Shown piece by piece: positions 30,251-39,287 of a DNA stretch of 64,000 bases; the first letter of the stretch is position 1, and every line of letters begins with the position of its first letter. The notes beneath the pieces were generated by a model. The model was not told the DNA's origin and ran no database searches. It saw only the letters and a list, made by a program, of their open reading frames with translations. The translations under genes were made by a program, and so were the position numbers. This DNA comes from Methylorubrum rhodinum (GTDB taxonomy: Bacteria; Pseudomonadota; Alphaproteobacteria; Rhizobiales; Beijerinckiaceae), in assembly GCF_014199935.1 (NCBI RefSeq), contig NZ_JACHOP010000022.1:31254-95253 (forward strand), read 5' to 3'.

Positions 30251-31936
30251 ATGCGCGTCTCCCTCAAAGCGGCCCTGGCCGGCTCGTTCAGCCTGCTCGC
30301 CGTCGTCGCGGCGGCCCAGGGCGGGCTCAGCATCGTCAAGCTGGCGGCGATCGATGGCGAGGTGCGGGCGATCGCCGACAACTGGCTGCCCTCGGTCGGC
30401 CTGCTCGGCGACATCAGCACGGCGACCCGCGACGAGCGGGTGAAGTCCTACCGCTACGTCGCCACCTCGGACACGCCGCAACTGCTCATCGACAACGAGA
30501 AGAGCGTGCGGACGAGCCAGAAGGCGCTCTCCGACCTGCGCAAGGCCTACGAGCCGCTGATCGCCTCGCCCGAGGAGCGGGCGCTCTACGAGCGCTTCTC
30601 CGCCACCTGGGCGACCTACACGGTGCGGCTGGAGGAGATCGTCGGGATGATGCGGGCCGGCCGGCAGGCCGAGGCGCTGACCCTGCTGGCCGGGCCCGAC
30701 ACCCTCGCCTTGGCCCAGGCCGCCACCAAGGCGCTGCAGGAGAACGTCGCCCTGAACAAGCGCGGCGCCAAGGACAGCGTCGCCCACGCCGTCGAGAGCG
30801 CGGCCTCGGCCGCCACGACCGCCTGGATCGCCATGGCGGTGACGCTGCTCTGCGCGCTGCTCGCCGCCCTGTTCGGCTGGCTCGGCATCTCGCGGCCGAT
30901 CGAGGGGATGACCGCGGCGATGGGCCGGCTGGCGGCGGGCGACGCCACCCTCGACGTGCCGGGAAGCGGCCGCGGCGACGAGATCGGCGCGATGTCGGCC
31001 GCCGTACAGGTGTTCAAGGACAACCTGATCCGCGCCCGCGCGCTGGAGGAAGAATCCGCGCTCGCCCGCGCCGGGGCGGAAGCCCAGCGCAAGGCGGCGG
31101 CCCGCGACATGGCCGACGCGTTCGAGCGCGCGGTCGGCGGGGTCGTCGGTGGGCTCTCGGCGGCGGCGACCGAGCTGCAGGCGACCGCGCAACAGATGAC
31201 CGCCACCGCCGCCCAGACCGCGGCCCAGTCCGGCACGGTCGCGAGCGCCGCCGACGAGGCGGCCTCGAACGTCGGCACCGTCGCGGCGGCGGCGGAGGAA
31301 CTCGGCGCCTCGGTGCAGGAGATCGGCCGACAGGTCGACGGCTCTGCCGAACTCGCCCAGGCCGCGGTGGGCGAGGCCGGGCAGACCGCCATCCTCGTGC
31401 GCGACCTGTCGGACGCGGCCTCCCGCATCGGCGACGTGGTGGCGATGATCGCCACCATCGCCGGCCAGACCAACCTTCTGGCCTTGAACGCCACGATCGA
31501 GGCGGCCCGCGCCGGCGAGGCGGGCCGGGGCTTCGCGGTCGTCGCCGCGGAAGTGAAGGAACTGGCGAACCAGACCGCGCGCGCCACGGAAGAGATCACC
31601 GGCCAGATCGGCCGCATCCAGTCCTCGACCGGTCAGGCGGTGTCGGCCATCGACAGCATCGCCGGGCGCATCCGCGAGATCAGCGGGGTCGCCACCGGCA
31701 TCGCCGCGGCGGTGGAGGAGCAGGGCGCCGCGACCCAGGAGATCGTGCGCAACGTGGCGCAGGCCGCGAGCGGCGCGGGCGCAGTGACGGCCAACATCGC
31801 GGGCGTGGCGAGCGCGGCGGAAGAAACCGGCGCGGCGGCGAGCCAAGTGCTTGCCTCGGCGACCGAGCTGTCGCGCCAGTCCGAGCATCTCGGCGCCGAG
31901 GTCGCCCGCTTCCTCGGCACCGTGCGGGCCGCCTGA
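30251..31936 (+). CDS. Methyl-accepting chemotaxis protein
   Basis: A 561-residue transmembrane chemoreceptor. Helix 1 is near 8-28 and is followed by a four-helix-bundle periplasmic domain of about 160 residues. Helix 2 lies near 195-215 (WIAMAVTLLCALLAALFGWL), with a HAMP domain after it (RPIEGMTAAMGRLAAGD). The cytoplasmic signalling domain has the hairpin-tip motif IATIAGQTNLLALNATIEAA and FAVVAAEVKELANQTARATE. There is no CheR-tether pentapeptide at the C-terminus. The ATG at 30251 was chosen over an upstream TTG (30224) since it begins the membrane-targeting sequence. Ligand unknown. Confidence 0.92.
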   Translation: MRVSLKAALAGSFSLLAVVAAAQGGLSIVKLAAIDGEVRAIADNWLPSVGLLGDISTATRDERVKSYRYVATSDTPQLLIDNEKSVRTSQKALSDLRKAYEPLIASPEERALYERFSATWATYTVRLEEIVGMMRAGRQAEALTLLAGPDTLALAQAATKALQENVALNKRGAKDSVAHAVESAASAATTAWIAMAVTLLCALLAALFGWLGISRPIEGMTAAMGRLAAGDATLDVPGSGRGDEIGAMSAAVQVFKDNLIRARALEEESALARAGAEAQRKAAARDMADAFERAVGGVVGGLSAAATELQATAQQMTATAAQTAAQSGTVASAADEAASNVGTVAAAAEELGASVQEIGRQVDGSAELAQAAVGEAGQTAILVRDLSDAASRIGDVVAMIATIAGQTNLLALNATIEAARAGEAGRGFAVVAAEVKELANQTARATEEITGQIGRIQSSTGQAVSAIDSIAGRIREISGVATGIAAAVEEQGAATQEIVRNVAQAASGAGAVTANIAGVASAAEETGAAASQVLASATELSRQSEHLGAEVARFLGTVRAA

Positions 31937-31943
31937 GACGGCT

Positions 31944-32255
31944 TCAGAAGACCGGCGGCTCCGCGCTCGCGGCCTCGGCTGCGGGCGTCTTCTTCTTGCG
32001 GGGCTTGCGCGGCTTGATCGGCGCCTCCTCCTCGGTGGCGCGCTCGTGGATCGCGAAGGCGTGGAGGTCGCTCGCCGGCTCCGGCGCCGGGCTCTGCCCC
32101 TGGTCCTCGATCAGCGCGTAGAAGGCGGCGCGCACGACCTCCTTCTTGCTGGCCTCGGGATGCCGCTCGCGCACCGCGCCCAGCAGTTCCTTCGGCTTCA
32201 TACCGGCTGCCGCCACGCTGCGCAGCGTGGCCGCGATCTCGTCGATCGACGCCAT
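31944..32255 (-). CDS. Hypothetical protein with a Lys/Arg-rich C-terminus, 103 aa
   Basis: Not recognised. The N-terminal 55 residues look helical (IDEIAATLRSVAAAGMKPKE, HPEASKKEVVRAAFYALIED), resembling a small DNA- or nucleoid-associated fold. The C-terminal part is low-complexity, with a strongly basic run APIKPRKPRKKKTP. No signal or membrane segment. It is convergent with the chemoreceptor gene, separated by only 7 bases. Confidence 0.6.
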   Translation of the reverse strand: MASIDEIAATLRSVAAAGMKPKELLGAVRERHPEASKKEVVRAAFYALIEDQGQSPAPEPASDLHAFAIHERATEEEAPIKPRKPRKKKTPAAEAASAEPPVF

Positions 32256-32362
32256 CTCGTTCCTGTCTCCGGTCGCAACTCCCCGACCTGTGGTCGGCGT
32301 ACCGACTTTAACACAAGTATGACGGCCCGGTCTGCCTGCGGATCGCCTTCATCCGGAGGCGT

Positions 32363-33124
32363 TCAGGGCCGAAAACCCTCGAACACCATCTGGTCGGCAT
32401 GCGCGGCGGCCAGCGCCCGCTGCTCGGGCGTGCGGACGGTCCAGGTCATCACCGGCATGTTGCCGAGGCGGCGGCAGAGATAGGGCACCGGCCCCGGCAG
32501 GTCGCCGACCCGCCAGGACAGGAAGTCCGGCCGGCTCTCGTCGAGATGGAGCAGGCCCGAGAGCGCCGTGCGCAGCGAGGGCGTCAGCCGGTCGTATTCG
32601 GGATCGTCCTGGCTCGCCTCGGCGACGATGCCGCGGGGTATTTTTTCGGGCGCGATCTCCGCCAGAGTCCCGACGATGCCGGGATCGAAGGATTTGAGCG
32701 CGATCGGCGCGTCGAAGCCGGCCACGACCTCCGCAGTGCGGCGGGTGAGGCGCCGGTCGCCGTCGAAGCGGCTCTTGATCTCGACCACCACCGGCACACG
32801 GCCGCCGATATGGGTGAGGAATTCGGTCAGCGTCGGGATGCGCTCGGCGGTGCCGAAGACCGTGAGCTTGCCGAGTTCGGCGGCGGGCGTCGCGTCCACC
32901 GCGCCCTCGGTGCCGGTGAGCCGCCCCAGCGTCGCATCGTGAAACACCATCGCCTCGCCGTCGGCGCTGATCTGCACGTCGCACTCGATGGCGTAGCCCG
33001 CCAAAGCCGCGGCCTCGGCGGCGGCGAGCGTGTTCTCGGGGATGCCGCCCGCGCGGTCGTGCAGCCCGCGATGGGCGATCGGCCGCGCGGTCAGCCAGGC
33101 GGGGGCGTTGAGGGGCCGGCTCAC
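32363..33124 (-). CDS. Glycerophosphodiester phosphodiesterase
   Basis: Hydrolyses glycerophosphodiesters to glycerol 3-phosphate and an alcohol. A 253-residue TIM-barrel protein without a signal peptide, thus cytoplasmic (UgpQ-like). Motifs: PIAHRGLHDRAGGIPENTLA near 15 (HRG catalytic His, E-N-T metal ligands), ECDVQISADGEAMVFHD (second catalytic His and metal-binding E/D), and VVVEIKSRF. The start is GTG at 33124, overlapping the ridA-like stop by 4 bases, so the two genes are coupled. Confidence 0.9.
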   Translation of the reverse strand: MSRPLNAPAWLTARPIAHRGLHDRAGGIPENTLAAAEAAALAGYAIECDVQISADGEAMVFHDATLGRLTGTEGAVDATPAAELGKLTVFGTAERIPTLTEFLTHIGGRVPVVVEIKSRFDGDRRLTRRTAEVVAGFDAPIALKSFDPGIVGTLAEIAPEKIPRGIVAEASQDDPEYDRLTPSLRTALSGLLHLDESRPDFLSWRVGDLPGPVPYLCRRLGNMPVMTWTVRTPEQRALAAAHADQMVFEGFRP

Positions 33125-33594
33125 GCGACCTCGAACATCGCCTCGACCTCGACCGCGGCGTCGAGGGGAAGTTCGGCGACGCCTACGGTGGAGCGGGCAT
33201 GGCGGCCCTTGTCGCCCAGCACCGCGACCATCAGGTCGGAGGCGCCGTTCATGATGGGGGCGAGCGCGGAAAACGTCGGCACGGCGTTGATGAAGCCGCC
33301 GAGCCGCACGCATTGCACGACGCCGCGGTCGAGATCACCCACCGCCGCCTCGATCTGGGCCAGCACGTTGAGCGCGCAGAGCTTGGCCGCCTCGATCCCG
33401 GCCTCGTTCGAGACCTCGGCGCCGAGCTTGCCCTTGTGGGCGTCGGCGAGCTTGCCGTCCGGCCCGAAGCAGATCTGGCCGGAGACGATCACGAGGTTGC
33501 CCGAGCGCACGAACGGCACGTAGTTCGCGACCGGTGCGGCGGCCTTCGGCAGGGTGAGCCCGAGGGCTTCCAGGCGTTCCTTGACCGAGTTCAT
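33121..33594 (-). CDS. RidA/YjgF-family protein
   Basis: A 157-residue member of the Rid family, which hydrolyse reactive enamine/imine intermediates from PLP enzymes. Recognised by VRSGNLVIVSGQI near 29-41, the strand VVQCVRLGGFINAVPTF, and GRHARSTVGVAELPLDAAVEVE at the C-terminus. It is longer than the ~128-residue canonical RidA and belongs to the subgroup with the LEALGLTLP start. The Arg that binds the substrate carboxylate is plausibly in GRHARSTVG. First gene of a two-gene operon with the phosphodiesterase; a functional tie is not obvious. Confidence 0.88.
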   Translation of the reverse strand: MNSVKERLEALGLTLPKAAAPVANYVPFVRSGNLVIVSGQICFGPDGKLADAHKGKLGAEVSNEAGIEAAKLCALNVLAQIEAAVGDLDRGVVQCVRLGGFINAVPTFSALAPIMNGASDLMVAVLGDKGRHARSTVGVAELPLDAAVEVEAMFEVA

Positions 33595-33859
33595 CGCGTA
33601 CTCCGCTCCTCAGGGCTGCTTCGTCGCGGGGGACGAAGCACGGGGGCAGGGCGGGGCGCAAGGGGCGTTCCGCTGCGTCCCCTTGCGCCTGATTCGGCCG
33701 CGCGCCGGCTGAGCCGGCAAAGGAGCCGGGAAAAGCCCGTCACGACACGCCACGGTGTCCGCGGCGTTGCGAACACCCCCTTTTCCAGTGTAATCGCGAC
33801 CGTGCCGCCCGCATCCCGAGGCGGCGCTTTCGTTTGGAAAGCCGTTTCGAGGAAGCCGG

Positions 33860-35056
33860 ATGACCGCGACCTCCGCCCTGCTGCCGACCTATGCCCGCGC
33901 GCCGCTCGCCTTCGAGCGCGGCGAGGGCGCTTGGCTCGTGACGGAGCACGGCGAGCGCTATCTCGATTTCGGGGCGGGCATCGCGGTCAACGCGCTCGGC
34001 CACGCGCATCCCCACCTCGTGGAAGCTCTGACCACGCAGGCGCAGAAGCTCTGGCACACCTCGAACCTGTTCCAGATCCCCGAGGGCGAGCGGCTCGGCC
34101 GGCGGCTCGTCGACGCGACCTTCGCGGACGTGGCCTTCTTCGCCAATTCCGGCGCCGAGGCGAACGAGGCCGCCATCAAGATGGCGCGCAAGTACCACGC
34201 CGCGGGCGGCCACCCCGAGCGCTACCGCATCGTCACGTTCGAGGGCGCCTTCCACGGGCGCACGCTCGCCACCATCGCGGCGGGCGGGCAGCAGAAATAC
34301 ATCGACGGCTTCGGCCCCAAGGTCGAGGGCTTCGATCAGGTGCCGGTCGGCGACTTCGATGCGCTGGAAGCGGTGATCGGCCCCGAGACTGCGGCCCTGA
34401 TGATCGAGCCGATCCAGGGGGAGGGCGGCCTGCGGGTGATCCCCGGCGAGACGCTCCGGCGGCTCCGCGCGCTGTGCGACGAACACGGCCTGCTCCTCAT
34501 CATGGACGAGGTCCAGACCGGCGTCGGGCGCACGGGCAAGTTCTTCGCGCACGAATGGTCGGGGGTGACCCCGGACATCATGAGCGCGGCCAAGGGCATC
34601 GGCGGCGGCTTCCCGCTCGGCGTCTGCCTCGCCACGCTCGACGCCGCCCGCGGCATGGTCGCCGGCTCGCACGGCACCACCTTCGGCGGCAACCCGCTCG
34701 CCATGGCGGTGGGCAACGCCGTGCTCGACGTGGTGCTGGGCGAGGGCTTCCTCGCCCATGTCGAGCGGATGGGCCTGCTGCTGACGCAGAAGCTCGCCGG
34801 CCTCATCGACCGCCATCCGCACGTCTTTATCGAGATGCGCGGACAGGGGCTGATGCGCGGCCTGAAGCTCAACCTGCCGAACACCGAGTTCGCGGCCGCC
34901 GCCCGCGCGCGGCACCTGCTGGTGATCCCGGCGGGCGACAACGTGGTCCGCCTGCTGCCGCCGCTGATCGTCGGCGCGGCGGAGGTGGACGAGGCCGTGG
35001 CCCGGCTGGAGGCCGCGGCGACCGATCTGGAGGCGCAGATGCGCGGCGCGGCCTAA
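33860..35056 (+). CDS. argD: Acetylornithine aminotransferase
   Basis: PLP enzyme of arginine biosynthesis converting N-acetylglutamate semialdehyde to N-acetylornithine; it can also act in lysine synthesis. 398 residues. FANSGAEANEAAIKMARKY near 93-111 binds the PLP phosphate, FEGAFHGRTLATIAAGG follows, IMDEVQTGVGRTG holds the cofactor Asp, and SAAKGIGGGFPLG contains the Schiff-base Lys at about 245. GTTFGGNPLAMAVGN is also standard. A GAGGAAG ribosome site precedes the ATG. It is followed 71 bases later by argF, the usual alphaproteobacterial order. Confidence 0.94.
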   Translation: MTATSALLPTYARAPLAFERGEGAWLVTEHGERYLDFGAGIAVNALGHAHPHLVEALTTQAQKLWHTSNLFQIPEGERLGRRLVDATFADVAFFANSGAEANEAAIKMARKYHAAGGHPERYRIVTFEGAFHGRTLATIAAGGQQKYIDGFGPKVEGFDQVPVGDFDALEAVIGPETAALMIEPIQGEGGLRVIPGETLRRLRALCDEHGLLLIMDEVQTGVGRTGKFFAHEWSGVTPDIMSAAKGIGGGFPLGVCLATLDAARGMVAGSHGTTFGGNPLAMAVGNAVLDVVLGEGFLAHVERMGLLLTQKLAGLIDRHPHVFIEMRGQGLMRGLKLNLPNTEFAAAARARHLLVIPAGDNVVRLLPPLIVGAAEVDEAVARLEAAATDLEAQMRGAA

Positions 35057-35127
35057 CGGGCTTTTCCCATGAAGCGCCTCAGCGGCGCTTCGTGGGGGCC
35101 TTGGGCTGTCCCGCGAGCGAAGATTCA

Positions 35128-36078
35128 ATGAGCACGACCCTGAACGGCAGCGGACGCGAAGTCCGCCACTTCCTCGACCTCAAGGATTTCTCCGCCGAGA
35201 CCCTGCGCGGCATCCTCGATTCCGGCGCGGCCATCAAGCGCGCGCGGGTGAAGGGCCGGCAGGCCGCGGAGCGCCCGCTCACCGGCAAGACGCTGGCCAT
35301 GGTGTTCGACCGGCCGTCCACCCGCACCCGCGTCTCGTTCGATGTCGGCATGCGCGAACTCGGCGGCGACACCCTGATGCTGACCGGCAAGGAGATGCAG
35401 CTCGGCCGCGGCGAGACGGTGGCGGACACCGCCCGCGTGCTGTCGCGCTTCGTCGACGCCATCGTGATCCGCACCCTCGACCACGCCCTGATGCTGGAAC
35501 TGGCCGAGCACGCCGAGGTGCCGGTGATCAACGCGCTGACCAAGGTCTCGCATCCCTGCCAGATCATGGCCGACATCATGACCTTCGAGGAGCATCGCGG
35601 GCCGATCCGGGGCAAGACCGTCGCGTGGTCGGGCGACGCCAACAACGTGCTGGCGAGCTGGGTCCACGCGGCGGCCCGCTTCGACTTCACCCTCACCGTC
35701 GCCGCCCCCGAGGAACTGGCGATGCCGCCCGCGCTTGTCGCCTGGGCCGAGCGCGAGGGCGCGCGGGTCACCGCCTCCACCGACGCTTACGAGGCGGTGA
35801 AGGGCGCGGACGCCGTCGTGACCGATTGCTGGGTCTCGATGGGCGACGCCGACGAGCATTTCCGCCACAACCTGCTCTCGCCCTACCGGGTCGATGCCGC
35901 CCTGATGGCGCATGCGGCCAAGGATGCGATCTTCCTCCACTGCCTGCCGGCCCATCGCGGCGAGGAGGTCACGGCCGAGGTGATCGACGGCCCGCAATCG
36001 GTGGTGTTCGACGAGGCCGAGAACCGGCTCCACGCGCAGAAGGGGATTCTGGCTTGGTGTCTGGGGGAGGAGGCGTAA
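35128..36078 (+). CDS. argF: Ornithine carbamoyltransferase
   Basis: Forms citrulline from ornithine and carbamoyl phosphate in arginine synthesis. 316 residues. STRTR at 64-68 and HPCQ bind carbamoyl phosphate; VWVSMGDADE-type sequence (here CWVSMGDADEHF) and HCLPAHRGEEV form the ornithine site with the catalytic Cys. It probably forms an operon with argD. The 71-base spacer contains a small hairpin, GAAGCGCC-tcagc-GGCGCTTC, near 35072. The gene after argF in relatives is often hslO; here a repeat and an oppositely oriented hydrolase follow instead. Confidence 0.95.
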   Translation: MSTTLNGSGREVRHFLDLKDFSAETLRGILDSGAAIKRARVKGRQAAERPLTGKTLAMVFDRPSTRTRVSFDVGMRELGGDTLMLTGKEMQLGRGETVADTARVLSRFVDAIVIRTLDHALMLELAEHAEVPVINALTKVSHPCQIMADIMTFEEHRGPIRGKTVAWSGDANNVLASWVHAAARFDFTLTVAAPEELAMPPALVAWAEREGARVTASTDAYEAVKGADAVVTDCWVSMGDADEHFRHNLLSPYRVDAALMAHAAKDAIFLHCLPAHRGEEVTAEVIDGPQSVVFDEAENRLHAQKGILAWCLGEEA

Positions 36079-36121
36079 GCCTTTTCTACTGGCACCGATT
36101 GATCGAGGTGCTTCGTGCGCA

Positions 36122-36310
36122 TCCCCTCTCCCCGCCGTGCGGGGAGAGGGCTTTGCCGGCCTTGTCGTCGGCAAAGCGAGGCGGCAGCCGATGGTGAGGG
36201 GGCTTCTACGGAAGAGCCCCAACCTGAGCCGCCCCCTCACCACCGCTTCGCTTCCTGCATGGACGACGAGGTCCATGCAGGCCTCTCCCCGCGTGCGGGG
36301 AGAGGGGGAA
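36122..36310. repeat. Composite palindromic repeat, family E
   Basis: Begins with CCCTCTCCCCGC-cgt-GCGGGGAGAGGG (36124-36150) and ends with CCTCTCCCCGCGTGCGGGGAGAGG near 36282-36306. Between them are GGTGAGGGGGC and GCCCCCTCACCACC, also inverted. The whole element is a large potential stem. This sequence type is widespread in Rhizobiales. It separates argF from a convergent gene. Confidence 0.8.
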
Positions 36311-36328
36311 CCGGCTGCGTCCGAACGC

Positions 36329-37339
36329 CTAACCTTCCTCCGCCCGCTCCAGAAACGCCGCGTACGCCCCCGTCACCGCCCCTGGCCGCTCGAAATGCGG
36401 GAACGCGCCCGTCGGCAAGCGCAGGATCGTCCAGTTCGGGCGGCCCACGACCTCGCCGACATGGCGGTAATCCACGAAGTCGCCGCGCGCGCCGTGGACC
36501 ATGAAGACCGGGAGCGTCAGCGCCTCGTAGACCCGCGTGGTGTCGTCCGGAAACAGATACCCTGAGATGAACGAGAACGGCGCGTGCTCGGCCCCCGGCT
36601 GGTGGGCCGAGAGCTGGTCGTAGGCCAGGAGGCCCTCGTCGATGTCGCGGCTGCCCCAGGTCTTTTCGAGGAAGAAGCGCATGCTCGGGGCGCTCACCAG
36701 CGCGTCGAAGAGCGGCCGGCCCCAGAGCGGGAAGGCGGCGAGCCGGCGCGCCGGCGCGCTGCCGCGGTGGCTGTCGAGCGGACCGCGGCCGGAGAGGCGG
36801 GCGTCGAACCCGGTCGGGCTGATCAGGCCGAGCGTGGCAAACAGTGCCGGCCGGTCGAGGGCGGCCCGCGCGAGGTAGGCGCAGGACAGCGACAGGGCCA
36901 TGGCATCGACCGCGACCCCGCCGTGGCGCGCGGCGATCTCGGCCGCCGCGTCGAGGATCGCGTCGGCCATGAGGCGGGGCGTGTAGACCCGGTCCGCCCG
37001 CTCGGACGAGCCGAAGCCCGGCAGTTCGAGGGCGTAGACCGGGCGCTCGTGGCGAAAGTGCTCGTAGAGCGGCCGGACCTCGTAGGCGTTGGCCGCCGCG
37101 TTGATCGAGTGGATCAGGAGAAGCGGCCGCCCGGCCCTGGCATCCGCCGCGTAGAGGCCGACCCGCCCGGCGCGGGTGCGCAAGGCGGTGCGCCGCCCCG
37201 GCAGGGCCGGGGGGAGGGGTCCGCTGCGGTTGAGGCCGAGATGGCTCCAGGCGATCCACGCGCCCGCCGCCGCCAGCGGCAGCAGGGCGGCGCCTTTCAG
37301 CACCCGGCCTCGCTCGACCGATCTGCGTGTCCGATCCAC
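36329..37339 (-). CDS. Membrane-anchored alpha/beta hydrolase
   Basis: A 336-residue alpha/beta hydrolase with an N-terminal hydrophobic helix (LKGAALLPLAAAGAWIAW), so probably anchored in or exported across the membrane. RPLLLIHSINAAANAYEVRP gives the oxyanion-hole region; the nucleophile elbow is MALSLSCAYLA, a degenerate form of G-x-S-x-G. FMVHGARGDFVDY supplies an acidic residue and PTGAFPHFERPG the catalytic His. The start is GTG with CGGAGGAC upstream. It lies 61 bases downstream of the MFS transporter gene on the same strand and may be co-transcribed. Confidence 0.82.
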   Translation of the reverse strand: MDRTRRSVERGRVLKGAALLPLAAAGAWIAWSHLGLNRSGPLPPALPGRRTALRTRAGRVGLYAADARAGRPLLLIHSINAAANAYEVRPLYEHFRHERPVYALELPGFGSSERADRVYTPRLMADAILDAAAEIAARHGGVAVDAMALSLSCAYLARAALDRPALFATLGLISPTGFDARLSGRGPLDSHRGSAPARRLAAFPLWGRPLFDALVSAPSMRFFLEKTWGSRDIDEGLLAYDQLSAHQPGAEHAPFSFISGYLFPDDTTRVYEALTLPVFMVHGARGDFVDYRHVGEVVGRPNWTILRLPTGAFPHFERPGAVTGAYAAFLERAEEG

Positions 37340-37400
37340 CCGTGTCCTCCGTGGCCTCTTGAACGTCCGGCGACAACGCGGGGCGCCGCGGACGTTTCCG

Positions 37401-38879
37401 TCAGGCAGACGCCAGCGGCTTCGACACGTCCTCCAGCGACTTGCCCTCGGCCGCGGTGGCGTAGAGCCCGCCGACCACCGCCGCGACCGCCATCAGCGCG
37501 GCGCCGATGAGGTAGCCGACCAGCACCCAGTCCCGCGAGCCGGTCTCGACCAGCGTGCCGAACAGGAGCGGGCCGGACACGCCGCCGATGCCGGTGCCGA
37601 TGGCGTAGAAGGCGGCGATCGCCAAGGCGCGAATCTCCAGCGGGAAGGTCTCGGCGACCGTGAGGTAGGCGGAGCTGGCCGCGGCGGACGCGAAGAAGAA
37701 CACCACCATCCAGGCCGCGGTCTGGCCCACGGGGCCGAGGATGCCGAGATGGAACAGGTATCCGACGACGGCGAGCAGCACCGCCGAGATGCCGTAGGTC
37801 GCCGCGATCATCGGGCGCCGGCCCACCGTGTCGAACAGCCGCCCGAGCAGGAGCGGGCCGAGGAAGGAGCCCAGCGCGAAGGGCAGCAGGTACCAGCCGA
37901 CATCGCCGCCGGGCACGTTGTAGAACCGCTCCAGCACCAGGGCGTAGGTGAAGAACAGGGCGTTGTAGAAGAACGCCTGGGCGATCATCAGCGCGAGCCC
38001 GACGAAGGTCTGGCGGCGGTTCGACACGAACATCGCGTTCGCCACCTCGGACAGCGGCGTGTGGCTGCGGACCTTGAGCTTGAGGCGCCGGTTCGGATCG
38101 GGCGGGGGCAGGGTGATGCCCTCGTCCGTGAAGCGCTTCTCGATGCCGGTCACGACCCGGTCGGCCTCCGCGGCGTAGCCGTGGGTGACGAGCCAGCGCG
38201 GGCTCTCGGGAATCCATGTGCGCAGCAGCAGGATCACGAGGCCGATGCCGCCGCCGACGAAGAAGGCGACGCGCCAGCCCCAGGCCGGGTCGATCACTTC
38301 CGGGCGCAGCAGCGCGATCGACAGGAACGAGCCCAGCGCCGCGCCGATCCAGAACGAGCCGTTGATGACGAGGTCGGTCCAGCCGCGCACGCGGGCCGGG
38401 ATCAGCTCCTGGATGGTCGAGTTGATCGCGGTGTACTCGCCGCCGATGCCCGCCCCCGTGAGGAAGCGGAACAGGCAGAAGCTGTAGATGTCCCAGGACA
38501 GGCCGGTGGCCGCGGTCGCCACGAGGTAGAGGGCGAGCGTGATGAAGAACAGTTTCTTGCGGCCGATCCGGTCGGTGAGCCAGCCGAAGCCGAGCGCGCC
38601 GGTCACCGCGCCGATCAGGTAGGAACTCGCCGCCAGCCCGACGTCGAACTCGGTGAAAGCCATCGGCTCCTTGCGCAGCGCGCCGACCAGCGCACCGGCC
38701 AGCGTCACCTCCAGCCCGTCGAGGATCCAGGTGATGCCGAGCGCCACGATGACGAGGGTGTGGAAGCGGCCGAACGGCAGCCGGTCGAGCCGGGCCGCGA
38801 TGTCGGTCTCGATGACGCTGCCCGCCGCCACCCGCTCGGGCGCCTGCGCCCCCGCCTGACCTTCCACGCGGCTCGTCAT
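37401..38879 (-). CDS. Major facilitator superfamily transporter (sugar/organic-acid porter type)
   Basis: A 492-residue, 12-helix secondary transporter. The loop 2-3 signature is GWLTDRIGRKKLFFITLALY; the matching loop 8-9 signature is LFDTVGRRPMIAATYG. GAGIGGEYTAINSTIQELIPARVRG is typical of the metabolite:H+ symporter and sugar-porter branches. TWIPESPRWL is the PESPR motif of sugar porters. A long central loop (about 245-290) separates the two halves. Substrate not determinable; the neighbouring hydrolase could supply it. Confidence 0.9.
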   Translation of the reverse strand: MTSRVEGQAGAQAPERVAAGSVIETDIAARLDRLPFGRFHTLVIVALGITWILDGLEVTLAGALVGALRKEPMAFTEFDVGLAASSYLIGAVTGALGFGWLTDRIGRKKLFFITLALYLVATAATGLSWDIYSFCLFRFLTGAGIGGEYTAINSTIQELIPARVRGWTDLVINGSFWIGAALGSFLSIALLRPEVIDPAWGWRVAFFVGGGIGLVILLLRTWIPESPRWLVTHGYAAEADRVVTGIEKRFTDEGITLPPPDPNRRLKLKVRSHTPLSEVANAMFVSNRRQTFVGLALMIAQAFFYNALFFTYALVLERFYNVPGGDVGWYLLPFALGSFLGPLLLGRLFDTVGRRPMIAATYGISAVLLAVVGYLFHLGILGPVGQTAAWMVVFFFASAAASSAYLTVAETFPLEIRALAIAAFYAIGTGIGGVSGPLLFGTLVETGSRDWVLVGYLIGAALMAVAAVVGGLYATAAEGKSLEDVSKPLASA

Positions 38880-38998
38880 TGGGCCCCCGTTTACCGTGAA
38901 TCCGGACTCTTGTTGGCAAGCGGCGGGCGGGCCCGGCGCGTATCCGACTCCGGCAACGCTTCAGCGCGCGAAATGGCTCATTCGCCGGGCCTGCCGCC

Positions 38999-39277
38999 AT
39001 GAACTTTTCCGCCAGAGCGTTTTCACGCGCCGCTTTCCTTCCGCTCGCCGGTCTCGGCGGGCTGCTCGCCGCCTCGGCGCTCGCCTCCGACCGGCCTGGC
39101 TCGGCCGGCGCCGAGCGTTGGGCGCTGCGGCCGACGCGAAGCCCCGAGCCCGCGCCGACGCCGGTGCCGGTGCTGCGGGGCGTGAAGGCGATCCCGCTCT
39201 CGGACCTGCCCGGTGAGCGGCGCTCGGTGCGGGTGATCTACCAGGGCTACGGCCCGGTCGCGGCGGCGGAGCGCTGA
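38999..39277 (+). CDS. Small secreted hypothetical protein, 92 aa
   Basis: Unrecognised. It begins with a clear signal peptide (FSRAAFLPLAGLGGLLAASALA, cleavage likely after ALA near 29). The mature part is about 60 residues with a Pro-rich segment (SPEPAPTPVPVL) and a short conserved-looking end VRVIYQGYGPV. It is divergent from the MFS gene. No ribosome site better than weak purines is seen. Confidence 0.55.
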   Translation: MNFSARAFSRAAFLPLAGLGGLLAASALASDRPGSAGAERWALRPTRSPEPAPTPVPVLRGVKAIPLSDLPGERRSVRVIYQGYGPVAAAER

Positions 39278-39287
39278 GGCTCGCGCC

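Noticed and set aside
36122..36310. A tRNA or structured RNA gene between argF and the hydrolase
   Set aside because: The symmetry is that of a dispersed repeat; no cloverleaf, anticodon arm or CCA end fits.
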